A DNA stretch of 64,000 bases from NCBI GenBank assembly GCA_031308135.1, contig JAHLJT010009436.1, positions 138,282,303-138,346,302 on the forward strand, in the 5' to 3' direction. Positions within the stretch are counted from its first letter, which is position 1. The number at the start of each line of letters is the position of its first letter. This document shows, piece after piece, positions 24,526 through 37,367 of the stretch. The notes beneath the pieces are model-generated. The model was not told the origin of the DNA, searched no databases, and worked only from the letters and a program-made list of their open reading frames with translations. The translations under genes were made by a program, and so were the position numbers. The DNA comes from Acheta domesticus. Lineage: Eukaryota > Arthropoda > Insecta > Orthoptera > Gryllidae.

Positions 24526-27500
24526 TACGAAATTCCCACACCATTAACTAACATACGATTAATACATCATAAAGAATAGCAGGAGAACTTTGCGAGAAAG
24601 TGTCCCATGAGAAAATAATCGCGCTATGCCATCAGATGAGTTAACCCGTCAATTTGACTCCGCCTTGTTAATTTTCTACAAATTGTGAGAATTCCGTGAA
24701 TCTGATAAAAATATTTCGCCCTTCTATCTTATCTTCAATGTCTTAACACGGATTGTTGTAAATTTTGCAGCGAAGTACATTGGTCTGTGTTTTGTTATCG
24801 TGAATTTTTGACTGTAGCAGGGCCGGCTTAACAACCTCCGGGGCCCGTAACGCTTTTATCATGCAGGGCCCCAGTGTGAAAAAACTTAAATCGATTTCCG
24901 AAAACAAGGTTATTTAATTTTTTTATCCACTGTGATGTTCGAACGTGAAACAATAGAAAACTGAAAAGAGGTCCTAATAGAAGTTATTAGAGGACTCAAT
25001 GTTGTAATCTTCCAAGGTATATTATTAACAAAGTCAACACTTCAAAGAACATCTATTTATTAAAATTCACATGCGTATACCTTTTACTTTTTTATACAGC
25101 TCCTTTTCTGATTCTTTTGTTTTTAATACTAAAATCATCCTTGGCCTCTCACTAACCTCGATCAACAAAATACGTCAAATGCGCTGGTCACAGTTCTCAG
25201 AAAAAAAATCGACAAGAGAAGTTCCTCAAAATTTATTCGAATTCTTTCTTTACATTTTTATCGATTAGAGAATATCGAATATTGAATAGTACTTAAAATA
25301 GTACTTGATTTTCATTGCTCTGTTAATTTTCGGAAAGGTATAAAAGTAACAAAAAATGCAAGAAAATGTATGCCACTGTCGATTTAGCAGTGTCAGTTCT
25401 TACTGCACATCGAGAAATTTCATTGAAGCAAACAACAGGCTTTAAGTAATTCTCAGTACGACGACGTTCCAAGGTCTTCAGCGGGGTATAAGAGACACAT
25501 TGGGGGGTTTTGAGCGGAAAGACGTACGCCGAACATGAGTTACTGTGTTACTGACTTTTCTGAAAATTTCCTACCATATGTTGTTCACCAACTAACGTAC
25601 TATTCTACTAAAATTGTGAAGTACTGAAATTTGAGAACACAGACAACTGTTTTGAAGAGAAATATTTACATTTATTTACACAGTTCAAAACATAAGAAAG
25701 TTAAAAGCAAATATTGAATGAAACCGCGGCAACCCCTTTTCCCCTTAGTCGCGAAAACTCTTCGACCGACCCTAGGTCTACAGCCCAGTGCCACTGCTCC
25801 AAAGCAGGAAATCAACACGAGATGCGATGCTGTCGGACGCGAAGGTCCCCTAACTACCGTTCCTACACGGCCTGATGCCGAACCGATCTCTGCCCGGAAA
25901 TCGCGGAGAGCACAGGAGATCTCACTCAGTTCTTCGACTCGCAACGTGTCTCTCGCGACTGCAGACGGTCCTGCGTTATGTACTCTCTCGTCTCCGCCCC
26001 CGGTGCCATACTGTCGGCGTCCCAAGGCTCGATGACTAGCCGTTTCCATTGGTCTTATACAATCAGCTCAGACTTGCCACAAACCTTTCTCAAAGTTTAT
26101 TTTAGAGCGGCCTTTCCTGACGCCACCTCCCCCTGGCGTCCCTCTATTCAGCGCAGGTGCGCCCCTCAACGTCGCCTCCACGGTGTCTGGCACGCAAATT
26201 TGGGACCAATTGGCCCCTTCCGCTGCAGCTTCCGGCTCAGACATCCCGTGCAACGGTTTCCTCCGGCCGACTGGTAGAAAGCGTTGCCACGACGCCACAA
26301 TATGTTCCACTGACGTACAACCGATGTTGTAACCATCGCGCCATAGAACTTATCCTCTAATAAACACGATTTTGATGTTTTTAAGGAGTTTTCAGTTTTA
26401 TTTCCTAATGCTCTACCTCCTTATTTAAGTCTGATGTAATCATATACATACAGGGTGTCCGGACAGGAAACGTCGAAACTTCGAAAATAAGCTCTTAAGA
26501 CAATTCTATTATATTCTAATTTTGTCTAATAAACTACGTGGATATTCCGAGTGGTTGAGTCGGAATAAGCATTCAAAAATTGGTTTGAAAAATTGATTTC
26601 TAGGCAAGAATTGCATTATAGAAGCATAGAAACACTCCAGAAACATGTAAATTGTTTATTATTTACAAAAGAAATGAATATATTTGTTCAGACAGAAAAA
26701 TTAAGCGAGAAATAAAAAAGCAGTCTAATTGCGTAAATTTGGTGCTTTTTTATCTCAATTGTTCTTTCTGAACAAATATATTCATTTCTTTTGTAAATAG
26801 TAAACATTTTACGTGTATCTGGAGTGTTTATATGCTTCTATAATGCAAAGTTTTGCCTAGAAATCAATTTTTTAAACCAACTTTTGAGTGCTTATTGCGG
26901 ACTTAACCATTCGAAATATCCACGTAGTGTATTAGACAAAATATGCTTAGAATTGTCTTAAGAGCTTATTTTCGAAGTTTTGACGTTTCCTCCCCGGACA
27001 TGTATATTATACATTGTATCATATCAAATGCACAAGTATTGTTCAAATGTTAATGTTTGACAATTCTATAAAAAATTCGCCATTTTTTGTTATGAACATT
27101 CAGACACTGAACACATTGAATCATGTAGTACTGTGCTAGTACTATGAAAGTGCAATATTGTTCATGTCTCTTGATTAATCAAGTCATTTAGTGTCATTTT
27201 CATTGTCACTAACAAACCTGTATTTATATAGTCATACTTTATGAATTCCCTCGCAATAAAAATAAATGGATGTCTTTCAATTAGTATCTGAACGTACTAT
27301 CATAAGGCATTTATGCCTTAATCTGAATCAATTATCCTCATGATCTCTTTTGAACAAGAATATAAGTAGTAAGGATTTGTGTTTCTTTAGCAACGAAGTT
27401 AGCTAATAAATTGTGTTGATATAGCTATAAAATATAGAAATATTGAATAAATATAAAAAAGCTATTGAATTGTGTAAATTGGGCGCTTTTTTATTTGTGT

Positions 27501-30340
27501 TCCATTGCCTACGGGAACAAATATATTCATTTCTTTTGTAAATAATAAAGAATTTACATTTTTCGGGTGAATTCATATGTTTCTGAAAGAAAATTGCATA
27601 TATTTTGCATTAAAATTCTTTTTCAAATCAAATTTTGAGAGCTTGTTGCGGCTGAGACACTCAAAATATCGAAGGAGCTTAATAGACAAAATATGATGAA
27701 AATTGACTTAAGAGCTTATATTCGTAGGTTCCTTGTTTCCTCACTGAGCATGCTGTATATTGAGTAGAATAAGTGATATGTGTGTTGAAATTGTTTTGGA
27801 ATATGTTACGAAATTTCAATTGAATCAATTACGGAAATTTGAAGGGATTATTGTTATTATATTAGCGTGTTATTATGTACCTCATTCGTAGGTCCCCCTC
27901 CTCCGCCAGGGCCAGGTTATGTGATTGTTCCTGGGGTCGGATACTATAGAATTCACAAAGAACTGCACACGTGGGCGGAAGCAAAGGCGATCTGCGAAGC
28001 TGAGGGCGGCCATTTACTCATCATCAACTCGGAGGCAGAAGACAAGGCGATTCAGCAACTGTTGAAGCAGGAACAGAATCTTACAAAGTGGATTTTCATC
28101 GGATTCAACGACATGGTGAAAGAGGGTTCATATGTTACAATTTTTGGTACGTATTTGTACATTTATTCTCTGTTTAGAGTTTTGTTTTAGTTTTAATATT
28201 AAAAGTTGTATCACTTCTTTTCGCTTACCAATTTTTACTTTCCCGTATACTTACGCATATCCAGAATAATATACGTTGTATAGGGAAAGTTATGTAATGC
28301 TGCGCGAAAAAACGGCGAATTTTTGTCTGAAAAAATTGATTGCCGAGCCCTGATAACAAAAAAGTGAAAAAAATCAGTTGCTAAGTTAATAAAAAATCTC
28401 CTAACACGTGGTGTTGTCAGAATACAGGTTTTGTGGGTCCTTGATACCGAAAAACCAATTCAAAGCAAAACGTCCGTCTGTCCGTCCATCGGTCCGTCTG
28501 TCCGTCCGTCCGTCTGTGAACACCACTAAACCTAGGATTTTTTTCCAAATTGAAGAAGCCCATGTCCATCTGGCCCTAGTCGAAGCTTTGAGATTGTCAA
28601 AAACTTTCTTCAAAATTTGTTGGTACTTTACATGAAGCCCCCCAGACATTTTCACAATTTTCTCAAAAACGACTCCAATTTTTATTAATTTCTTGTAAGA
28701 ATAGAGTAAAATACACTTATCAAAATCCGATCTTCACGGTCAACTCTGATTTTTCAAAAATTGCAAAAGTTTGAACTTCTTTGGTATCTTCCTCGAACTA
28801 GAAAATTGAAGATAGAGATTTTTCCTTGAAATAAAATTAGTTGACCAAAGTGAGTTCTTTTTTATAAGGTCATGTACATTTTTTGAAGCGTTTAGTGGTT
28901 TTCGCACAATATTTCGTGCTATATGGGCAATTTTAAAATATTACAAAAACAAGGTTTTCTCAAAAAGGCTCCAAATTTTTTCTTTAAACTTTTGGTAGGG
29001 ATAGTGCCTAATGCACTCTGTGATGACATAAATGCCATACTGCGCTATTCTTTTGTTTTTTCAAGAATTACAATAATGTAATTTTTTAACTTGCCTCTCA
29101 CGCCGTTAATATTTACATTAGTGTCTATTTGTTGACATTATAATATTTATGAGTGCATGTCCTTTAAATAATGTCAAGTTTCTCGAAATCTCAACCGTTT
29201 TCTGTCAAAACTAGCTCAAATTTCCGCACTTTCAGAAACGCTCAAAGCCATTTTCTCATAATTGGCTCCAGATTTGGTCTTCAAACGTTTCGAACACATA
29301 GTGATAATTGCACTCTTTAAAATGATGTAAGTTCAATTTCTGGTATTTTTTTATTACTAAAATGTAATTTTTTAAAGATCTCTCACACCGTTAATATGCA
29401 CGTTTTCCACAATTTGTTAACACTATTGGATTTGTGAGTTAAAGTGCTTTAAATGACTTTAAATAGAGTTTTTCAAAAACACAGAAGGTTCCTTTGAAAA
29501 AGAGCTTCAAATTTCGCATTTAGAGTAGCGCTTCAACCCCATTTTCTTAAAAATAGCTAAAATGTTTCAAAGAAAATTGCCATTTAGTATAAGGTTTTAG
29601 TGTTCTTTAATATTCTTAAAATAATATTTCCGTTCTACTATTAAGAAACTAAAAAATTAAGAAAGTGTTAAAAAACGAAATTTGGGCGGCAATAGATGGC
29701 AACTGGCAAGATTAATTGGCACGTCCTAATAGCTAACCGAGGCCAAAGGAAATAGAAAACTAATACGGGAAAGCCTGTGCCATTCTGTAGCACCACTAGT
29801 TTTCTTTATCATTACTGGTAAGGACTTTTATTAACTTTTTTAACCAGTTGACAGTTTTCTTAAAAACGAGTAGTACATTTTTAAAGATTTCTAGGCAATG
29901 AAAGGGCACTTGTAATTGCATGTGATTGAAGCGGCCATCAGTTTGAGCTTGTGTTTGGGGTTCAAATGCTAAGTAGGCACATTTCCATTTTACGCAATTA
30001 CCTTAATATTGTGCCGGGAAAATTAAAAGAAAACAACTAAATAGCCCAAATAGACTTCTACAGCATTTATCACATTGTAGGCTCTTAGGAATGCCAGAAT
30101 TAATTATCTGTGGTACATCACTTTTGGGGGTATGGTCCTAGAGCAGATAGTTCTCTTTTTACCCTATTGATTTCAGGGGATCCTGTGTCGTCTCTGGGTT
30201 ACGCCCGCTGGAACCCTGGTCAACCGGATGACTTCAATAGCAAGGAAGATTGTGGAAGCGTGCACCCGAGTACAGGAGGTCTGAATGACCTTTCTTGCAA
30301 TGCCACAGTTCCCTTCATCTGCGAGCAACGTTTAGTTTAG
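24140..30340 (+). CDS. Lectin gene 1: hemolymph LPS-binding protein-like C-type lectin
   Basis: Exons 24,140-24,399, 27,892-28,146 and 30,177-30,340 join in phases 1 and 1 with consensus GT...AG introns. With an 11-base first exon like those of genes 2 and 3 the product would be 229 residues. It has a hydrophobic signal segment ending near VRAQ, an N-terminal domain with two Cys, a Pro-rich GPPPPPGPG linker, and a C-type lectin domain. The domain shows WAEAKAICEAEGGHLLIINS, IGFNDMVKEG, PGQPD, EDCGSV and a final FICEQ. The family is secreted into insect blood and binds bacterial lipopolysaccharide; that role is inferred. QPD in place of EPN predicts galactose-type specificity. LND replaces the usual WND. 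Exon 1 was not found in the upstream 24 kb, so the gene may be incomplete. Genes 1 and 3 share closer intron 2 ends than either does with gene 2. Confidence 0.85.
24481..24521. repeat. (TA)n microsatellite
   Basis: An uninterrupted TA run of about 40 bases in intron 2 of lectin gene 1. Genes 2 and 3 lack it. Confidence 0.95.
24815..25680. other. Intron 2 of gene 1, left part; possible hAT end
   Basis: CAGGGCCGGCTTAACAAC at 24,820 resembles a hAT-type terminal repeat (CAGGGSCGG), but I could not pair it with an opposite end or a duplication. The rest is AT-rich with no feature I can support. Confidence 0.25.
25700..26350. other. GC-rich anonymous block in intron 2 of gene 1
   Basis: Overlapping open frames of 80-125 codons occur on both strands, rich in Pro, Arg and Ser, with no domain I recognise. 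The bounded composition suggests an inserted element rather than an exon. No terminal repeats were found. Confidence 0.3.
26451..27002. mobile_element. Fold-back MITE, about 250-bp arms
   Basis: The left arm begins CAGGGTGTCCGGACAGGAAA; the right arm complements it as CATGTCCGGGGAGGAAAC. Both share blocks such as TTCGAAAATAAGCTCTTAAG and AAAGAAATGAATATATTTG. The arms meet around an AT-rich spacer of about 50 bases, so the element is one long hairpin. TA dinucleotides flank it (26,449-26,450 and 27,003-27,004), the mariner/Tc1 target preference. A degraded relative lies at 27,435-27,765. Confidence 0.8.
27435..27765 (+). mobile_element. Degraded half copy of the fold-back MITE
   Basis: Matches the central and right arm of 26,451-27,002: GGGCGCTTTTTTAT, GAACAAATATATTCATTTCT and CTTAAGAGCTTAT occur in the same order. 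The left arm is absent. Confidence 0.6.
27892..28146 (+). CDS. Lectin gene 1, exon 3 (linker and first half of lectin domain)
   Basis: Acceptor ATTCGTAG|GTCCCCC and donor ATTTTTG|GTACGT. 255 bp, phase 1 at both ends. Encodes GPPPPPGPG, VPGVGYYRIHKELHTW, the first lectin-domain Cys (AICEAEGG) and the IGFND block. Confidence 0.9.
28233..29812 (-). repeat. Family A repeat in intron 3 of gene 1
   Basis: Begins TTTTTACTTTCCCGTATAC, carries a CCGTCTGTCCGTCC tract at 28,470-28,517, and ends CTGTAGCACCACTAGTTT. Full length and diverged from the 15,960 copy. Confidence 0.75.
30177..30340 (+). CDS. Lectin gene 1, exon 4 (sugar-binding half and stop)
   Basis: Acceptor GATTTCAG|GGGATCC. Encodes GDPVSSLGYARWNPGQPDD with the QPD sugar-specificity motif, EDCGSV, LNDLSCN and FICEQRLV, then TAG at 30,338. 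I see no AATAAA in the next 200 bases, unlike gene 2. Confidence 0.9.
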
Positions 30341-30589
30341 ATTTTTGTACACGATTCCGCGGAGCAACGAAGGTAAACGAAACCGATAATCGCGATACTC
30401 ATAGGGAAGACAATATAAAATGGTATAGATTCCCTAAAAATCAGCGTCCTAGGGCAGTCTGTTGCACAGATACAATGAGAGACGTGTTTTTCAAGTTTTA
30501 TTTTTTTTCTCTTCTCCTTTTGCATGTATCAGACTGAAAACAACTGTAGAAAATTGAAGTAGTTGAACAAGTTTGGGTGCCAAATTCAA

Positions 30590-31310
30590 ATTAAAAACTA
30601 ATACTGCAACAACAGCACATACCTTCCCGTGTTGAAAAAGCTATGTATGATTTAAATATCGCACTAACACCTTAGCTATTATTTGAAAACGTCCAATTCA
30701 AACAAGAAACGAACAACTCACTGTTTTCAGAACTATGTGAATTCTACAACGGCATAAAAATATAATAAAATGTTCTGTAAACTTGTACTGGAAAAAGAAG
30801 CCTGATATCTGGGACAATACAGAAATGCATTTCATAGGGCCGTGATTAACAAGAGTGTTCTAAAACCATGCAAGAATACTCTTCTCACTACAAATGGTAC
30901 AGCATTTGGCGCGAAAAATAAATATTTTCATGCAAATATCAACATACATTTGACAATTATAGCTCCTTTTCATACAGCTACAACAAGACATAACAATGGC
31001 ACATAATTAACAGAAATTCCCGAGCGCGAAACGGAATTTCATTGTTGCATTCCCTGCATTGTTCATACTCCCTTAAAGAGTTAGCAATTTTTATTTCAAA
31101 TATTTCAACTCAATAATTTCTAAAAGATTAATGTCTAAATATGTAAAAAATGGCCAAATGCAAAAAACGAACAAAGAAATAATTGTAAATTCTAAATTAC
31201 GACGCATCCAGCTGTCCGAATCGCAGTAATTTGCAGCGGGCAATAATATTTGTCATGAAATAATAGAAAAACTACTCTATTTTCAAAAAATTAAGCATGG
31301 CCTTATTTGA
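30590..31310 (+). repeat. Family B repeat, copy 2
   Basis: Collinear with 15,197-15,925. The common end AATTAAGCATGGCCTTATTTG is followed by two further short direct repeats to about 31,850 (AAATAATTCAACAGGGACTT and ACAATTGAACATGACCTTAT, each followed by a similar TTTCATTA(A/C)G(A/G)-AAA block). 31,310-31,865 has no gene. Confidence 0.65.
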
Positions 31311-31869
31311 AGATGTACTTTTGATAAATGCATTTCATTGAGAAAAAATTGTATTTTGACAATTGTAGTTGTAAGAAGACGCCGAAAACGAAGCGCAGGG
31401 AATTCCGAGCGGGCTATAATGTTTGTCAGGAAATTATAGAAAAACAACTCATATTTTCAAATAATTCAACAGGGACTTATTTAAAGATCTGTTTTAATGA
31501 GTATATTTCATTAAGAAAAACAATTGTATCGTCATAATTGTATTTGTGGAAAGGTTTTAATTTTTAAACAATTTTGCAATATCAGGCGTTTCAACGAATA
31601 TGAAATCTGCACCATTCTCTTACGCTTCCTGTATGCTACCTCAGGTCTCAATTTACTAAAAAAACGTTGTGCGGTTTTTAAGAAAAAACGGTTTAAAGAA
31701 AATAAAAATATCTATATTTGACACAAGTGCAAAAAATACGTATTTTTTTTGAACAATTGAACATGACCTTATTTGAAAACCTGTTTTTATGAACACATTT
31801 CATTACGGGAAAAAATTGTATCTTCATAATTGTAGTAAGACATCCGCTAGAGCACCAAAATAGTTCAAG

Positions 31870-33830
31870 GGGCCCTGGGATCCAGACGATTAGATGTTAA
31901 CTTCCCACACCTTATTCTTTCTCGTCTTATCTACGACGTAATCTCTGAAAGTTGAACTAGCTGGGCAGGCGTGCCTGCAGTGCGCAAGGAGGGGTGGCCA
32001 ACCCTTGGTCGACATACACCTACCCATCCTCACCAACGGGGCAACGCACCTCGGCGCAAGTCATTTCGATCTACGTAATTGGTCGGCAGTATGTAAGTCC
32101 CTATCGCAAGGCTTGTGGGAAAGTAATGACTACCTCTTAGGAGAGAGAATGACAGGCTCGTCCGGAGTCCCTAAAAAGAAAGCTAGGAGCTTTCGCTGGA
32201 GTAACTCAAATTCCTGGCACCACCCTTGCTACACCGGACCTCTCTGGTGGGATGGGGAAATGGGATGACTCGCCTCGACAGTCGATAAAAAGCCATGACA
32301 AAACCATGGGCCGGTGTAATATACTCTGGGAAGATGGTATCTGCACGTGGATCACTGAACAAACGAAAGAGATGACTGGGCCATCCGTGGAGTTGGAAGC
32401 CCACCCGTTTACTGATTCTCGACGTAGCCGCAGTAGCTAATCAAGAAGCGGTCTGCCGCCCGGCGAAAACGCAAGGCATGAGACATCCTCTGGTACAAAC
32501 TGAAAATAAGCACCTTGTCCTAGTTTTACGGTGTACCCTATCGAAAGAGATCATTCGGTTTGACAACAACTTGGTGGTCCCTGGACAGACGCGAAATAAT
32601 GTCGAGCGTCTCGGGTGAGCGGACAACGCGCGACCTTACGCCCACGCGCCTCCAGTCAACTCTAGCCGCAAGCAACAGAATACTGGGTAGGGTGACAGGC
32701 ACAAGCGACATTACACAGCACAAGGTCCATTTAATAGGATAAGGCTCATAACGATATTGGATAGTCACCGTAGACGCGCATGCGGATATCGAGGCCACGC
32801 GGCGCAAGATCGAGAATTCAGTTCAATGTTCGTTTGCCCTGGTAGTTAATATGGAGGATAAGATTAGATATAGTAAATGAATATGGATGAGTGCAACATC
32901 TACTGTCGGAGATTATCGCAGAAACAACAAACAAACATCGGGAACGAACAAACCGCTCAAGAGGACATTGGACTGATCAAGAGGGTAACCACACGTGGTT
33001 CATCTGTCTGAACGCAAGATCTGTGGTTTCCCCAAGGGCCTAGTCGGGAAATGAAAGCTCATCTGGCTCTTGCTCAAAACACACCCGCCAGTGGAGTGCC
33101 ACAAAGCCCTCGGCAAAAACCACGCACTACAATCCTGCACTCTGCTTCGGTGCTACTTGCATCACAGCGACCTCGGACGCAGTGGGTAGGTGGTATGCCA
33201 ACAACAGGGGAGAGAGAGGGAGTTGAGACACCTCGTTAAGATTTTACTAATTTAGGTCCAATAGAAAATGCGATTGTCCATTTCTCGGCGGTACTCACGG
33301 CGTTAATGCTGTAGCCTCAGTGCGGAAACGGGATGGAAACCCCTAGCCTCTGGGCCCCAAATAAGCGTTCGGCTTCGTCGTGGCAGTGCCCGATAATCAT
33401 GGGAAATTGAGTAGGACTTTCTCTCAGCGCATGTGATTGGCACTTAACTAGACTCCGGTGTCAGTGAGGAAAACTAGGGCCCTGATTTGGCAGGACAGCG
33501 TAGACCTACCGACGATAGCTTGAGTATCCGGGATAGTTCTACCTAGGCTTACGTGCGGAGTCATTCCAATGGGGTGTTGCGTGCTTGCATAACCAGGTTT
33601 TAGTCTGACGAGGCACAGAGCCTCTAATTGAAGTGCGGATTATACCCTCACGACCCAGATCCCTGCTCCGGAATTTTCTTCCTCAAACAACTGAAGTGTA
33701 AGCGGGCAATCGTTAGCACAATTATCGATTTTCCGGTTGGGAGAACGTGAGATATTAGAAAGGAACGCTACCGGAAGGATTTAATTTTGCCGGGCACATG
33801 CCACAATTCTTTTACATGTTTCAAGCATGA
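31870..33830. other. GC-richer block of unknown origin
   Basis: About 2 kb of near 50% G+C sequence between AT-rich neighbours. The longest open frames are 87-89 codons and overlap on both strands, with no recognisable motif. No rRNA, tRNA or reverse-transcriptase signature was seen. It could be an untranslated or 5' part of a retroelement, or foreign DNA. I assign no function. Confidence 0.3.
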
Positions 33831-33834
33831 ACGG

Positions 33835-33950
33835 TCACTGAGGTATTTTTCGCCCTTCGAAAATTCACAAACCTCAGCCGGGATTGGACCCGCATACTGG
33901 TGGTCCAGAGCCCAGTAAGTCAACCACTCGCACGCCGACGCTGTAAGCAG
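33835..33950 (-). mobile_element. tRNA-like SINE fragment
   Basis: The complement of 33,945-33,870 reads like a tRNA head: GCGAGTGGTTGACTTACTGG, then GCGGGTCCAATCCCGGC as a B-box-like word. It does not match the two other SINE families in sequence. Confidence 0.4.
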
Positions 33951-33953
33951 TGA

Positions 33954-34003
33954 TGCACTGAGAATAAGGATATACGATGCACTGAGAATAAGGATATATG
34001 CTC
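33954..34003. repeat. 25-bp direct duplication
   Basis: ATGCACTGAGAATAAGGATATA occurs twice in a row. From here to 36,400 the sequence is AT-rich with only short frames and no gene I can support. Confidence 0.8.
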
Positions 34004-36399
34004 AAGATGAAAATAGTCGGAAGAACATAGTGCAATATTTACATATATCAGTCAAAAATCAAAACTCTTTCATTCATTTGTATTTTTTCCCAGTCCCTGA
34101 GTATGTAGCAAAACGATTCACACCTCTCACTAGTCGAAAGACTGCGTAGTTTTCTTTGGAATTTCTATACGCGTTGGAAATTAGTAATGTTGTTACTGTT
34201 AAATCAAACATTCAAGACTACATATGTCAGATGAGGATTAACCAGGTTGCAACCAGCCTTCTAAGGAGATTTAGTGACTGGGTGTCTCTAGAAAACTTGG
34301 CGCAAATATATAGACTCTTTTCTATTACACCATGTCTTGTACTTCTTGTCTTCCAAACACTCGGGTAATTTAAAAGATAAGTTATTACATCGATTTTTAG
34401 GAACAAATTCTAGAGATTCAAATGCCATTGGACACATTGAGCTTCAAATACCATTAAACTTAGGTGGATGCCTAAGTTTTTGCGCCCCACATTAGACATA
34501 TCTATTTCAACAATCTTGTATTAAAGACGTTTAATTTCCTTGACGTTCTTACTCAATGGAACAATACAGTCTACAAGAAGACACGATTTTTTCTCAAAAT
34601 CCAGAATAAGAGTATTCTTAAATCCGGTTTGTTTGAAACTATTATGGATCAGTTTAGGTTTTAGTTTGTATATTTGCATTTTACAATATTCTCCATTTAA
34701 TTATTTAATATCTAATACAGAGAATTCACAGTCCAACTGACTCCACAGATTTTGATGAGCGTTCAAACCCTTTGAAGCATGTGTGTTTGGAATTTTCAGT
34801 GCATTACCTATTTACCTTCGGAGGTAACTACAAAGTATATTGTGTTGTTTGAGGTGTTTGGAGAACGCTAGAATTAGACAAGTTGAAGCAATGCAACGAA
34901 CAGCTTCTACTTGATACTGACATATATCTCTCCATAATGTATCCTCAATGTCTGATCTTGGGCAGTTATTACATCTTCTGCCAATTCTGGTTTCATTTCC
35001 CTCTTTTTATCCACAGAAATGACTGGTCTTTGTTAAGCATGGAGTGGTTTGCCTCTCCATAATTTCTTAACATTGTTTGTGTCACATATTTCATGTTAAG
35101 CACAATCATCAATTCATTTATTAATAAATTCATTCTTTTGTCCATGATCTTCTGCGTGCCTCGATAGTTTTATTCTCAATGCCTCTTCTTGTTTTTATAA
35201 TGCCTCTATTCGAATTCCTTTGGTCACGTTTAATGACTAGTCGCATAAACGTATCGTCTTGATAACTCACCTCTAATTTTCTCATTTCGACTGTTATATT
35301 GTATCAGGAGACTTCAGTTTGTCTGAGTCTCCTCCTTCCATTTTTGTGTGGTACTTTAAGTCTATGTGCATCAGCCCGAGTGTGGGAGAAGAAGCATGGT
35401 AAAAAGTTTTCAGTTTTTTCGATCCATGTTTCGAATTTCTTGCTCACTCCAGTCCACCAGTCCGCAGCAGTACTGTACTACAGGCACCGCCAATCTATCT
35501 TTTGCCGAGAATTTATTTCTCAAGTTTAGCACTGTGGATTTACTCTGATTCAACTGTATGGTAAGTCTCATTCTTCTGTATTTGCGAATTTTCTTCTTGT
35601 GTGTGTCTTTGTAGACATTCGTACATTTTTAATCCCTACGCTATGGTTTGGCTCAAAGCATCCAGACGTCCGTTGGAAAACTTGCCCTGCTACTCAGCTG
35701 TCCGGCGGCGGCGCTTCGGAAGCAAAACACTTATCTGGGTATGGCCTAACCTTAAAGCTACGGAGTTGCCAAATAATGAAGGAGAACTGTTTCATTAAAT
35801 CGTTAGGAATAGAAAAAGTAATTTTAATAAGGAATTTTAACGACAAACTGAGAATAGGAGACATTTTGAATGAATTGACAGAATATATGACAAGAAAAAA
35901 ATTTCATGGAAAGCAAATTAAATTAAACGTTATTACATTAATCTTCAGACACTTTTGCTCTTAGTCTGTATTACATCAATTAATTGATACCTTTTGGTTG
36001 CGATGAATCAGGGAGGCATCAAAGAGAATGTCCTCCAACGTTGTCAGCTCCGTCAAAGCAGTAGCCGCTATGCCTCTCATTCGTAGTTCACTGAATTTCA
36101 TTTAAATGTCAAGCTTCACATAAATTTTGAAATGGCGAGTGTGGTCGGGATCACGAACACACAATCACTTCAAACCACTCTACTTTTAAGCGTCAACGCC
36201 TGGCAGTTAGAAGTTCATTCCCGCTTTCTCATATTCATTACCGTATTCTGAGCTTTTTTCCTGCTTCGAGGAAAGCCGTTGCATGGAGAAGCGATGCGGT
36301 CCTTCCTTCATTGAAGCTGGGCAGGCGGGGTGGCCACCGCTGGAGGTGGAAAAGAGGATATTAATCGCGTAGGGTCTGACGCGGTGCCGTGGTGGAGAC

Positions 36400-36700
36400 A
36401 TGCACTCGAAATAATGAGTAAAACGTAATAAATTCCACCTGTCTGTCAAATTGCTCGCTAACTCACCACTACATTAATTGGTTTTCTCTGGATCAAGGTG
36501 TTCAAGCCAGGTGTCAATATCACCCTGAATACTGTTCGTTATTACTGCGTTGTCTTCCACGTTGACTTCAGCACATTGCCAGTGTTATGCAGATCGTTTC
36601 TGAATTCATTTACCTCACATACACTTGAGAACCTCTACATTTTTAGAAGACAATTTAATATCGTCCATGTAAAATAATTATGTTACACGTATTTTATAAC
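36400..36700 (-). pseudogene. YMDD reverse-transcriptase relic
   Basis: The complement of about 36,680-36,610 reads LFYMDDIKLSSKNVEVLK, which fits the catalytic box of R4/Dong-type LINEs (LLYMDDLKLYAKN). The reading then shifts and stops. Upstream and downstream parts cannot be followed with confidence. Confidence 0.5.
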
Positions 36701-37367
36701 CATGGAGCTTGAAATCGAAGTCACCTTGAAACTATTGTCTAGATAATAGAATTAAACTAATGGAAAACTATAGAGGAGGTGAATTTCTTTGAAAACTCCT
36801 CCTGTTTTCTGTTTCGGAATCCGAAAATTTTTTCTACTACTTCCTGCTCGCAATATAAGTACCCTGGCACTCCAAGATTTCAACCTTACAAATCTCTGGA
36901 ACTCTAGAATAAAGTCACTAGATCTTCACATTTAGAAACCAATCGTGCAGCAGAAATGTAACGTTCCTCGCGCACTGGTGTGCAATTACATTAGTAGATG
37001 TCATACGAACGTATTAGAACAGACGCTTTCCTATGCAAAAGTGCAGCTAAGTTGTATTGCCTGATCAGGATACGGAAGACATCAAATACTTCCGCGTGGT
37101 TGATGGGAATACTATGCTTCATATGAGTTCAAGAGCTTCACTTCTTTTCTGTACTAGAAATTCAATTCACAGGCCAATTGCCTGGTATTTTGCATTTACG
37201 TGATAATATTATTTGAATTACTTTTGCTGATTTATCAGCTGTTTTGTTTCCACTAACTGTACCATCACAGTACAACACAATGATGTTCAGTTTTGATAAT
37301 GTTCGGCTTTCTTCATATTTGACTTTCTTCGTTTCGCAGAGTAAGGAGATTAAGTAAGGTCGTTGAT

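Noticed and set aside
32005..32626. Overlapping frames in the GC-richer block considered as horizontally acquired bacterial genes
   Set aside because: No frame exceeds 90 codons, none has recognisable motifs, and both strands are equally open.
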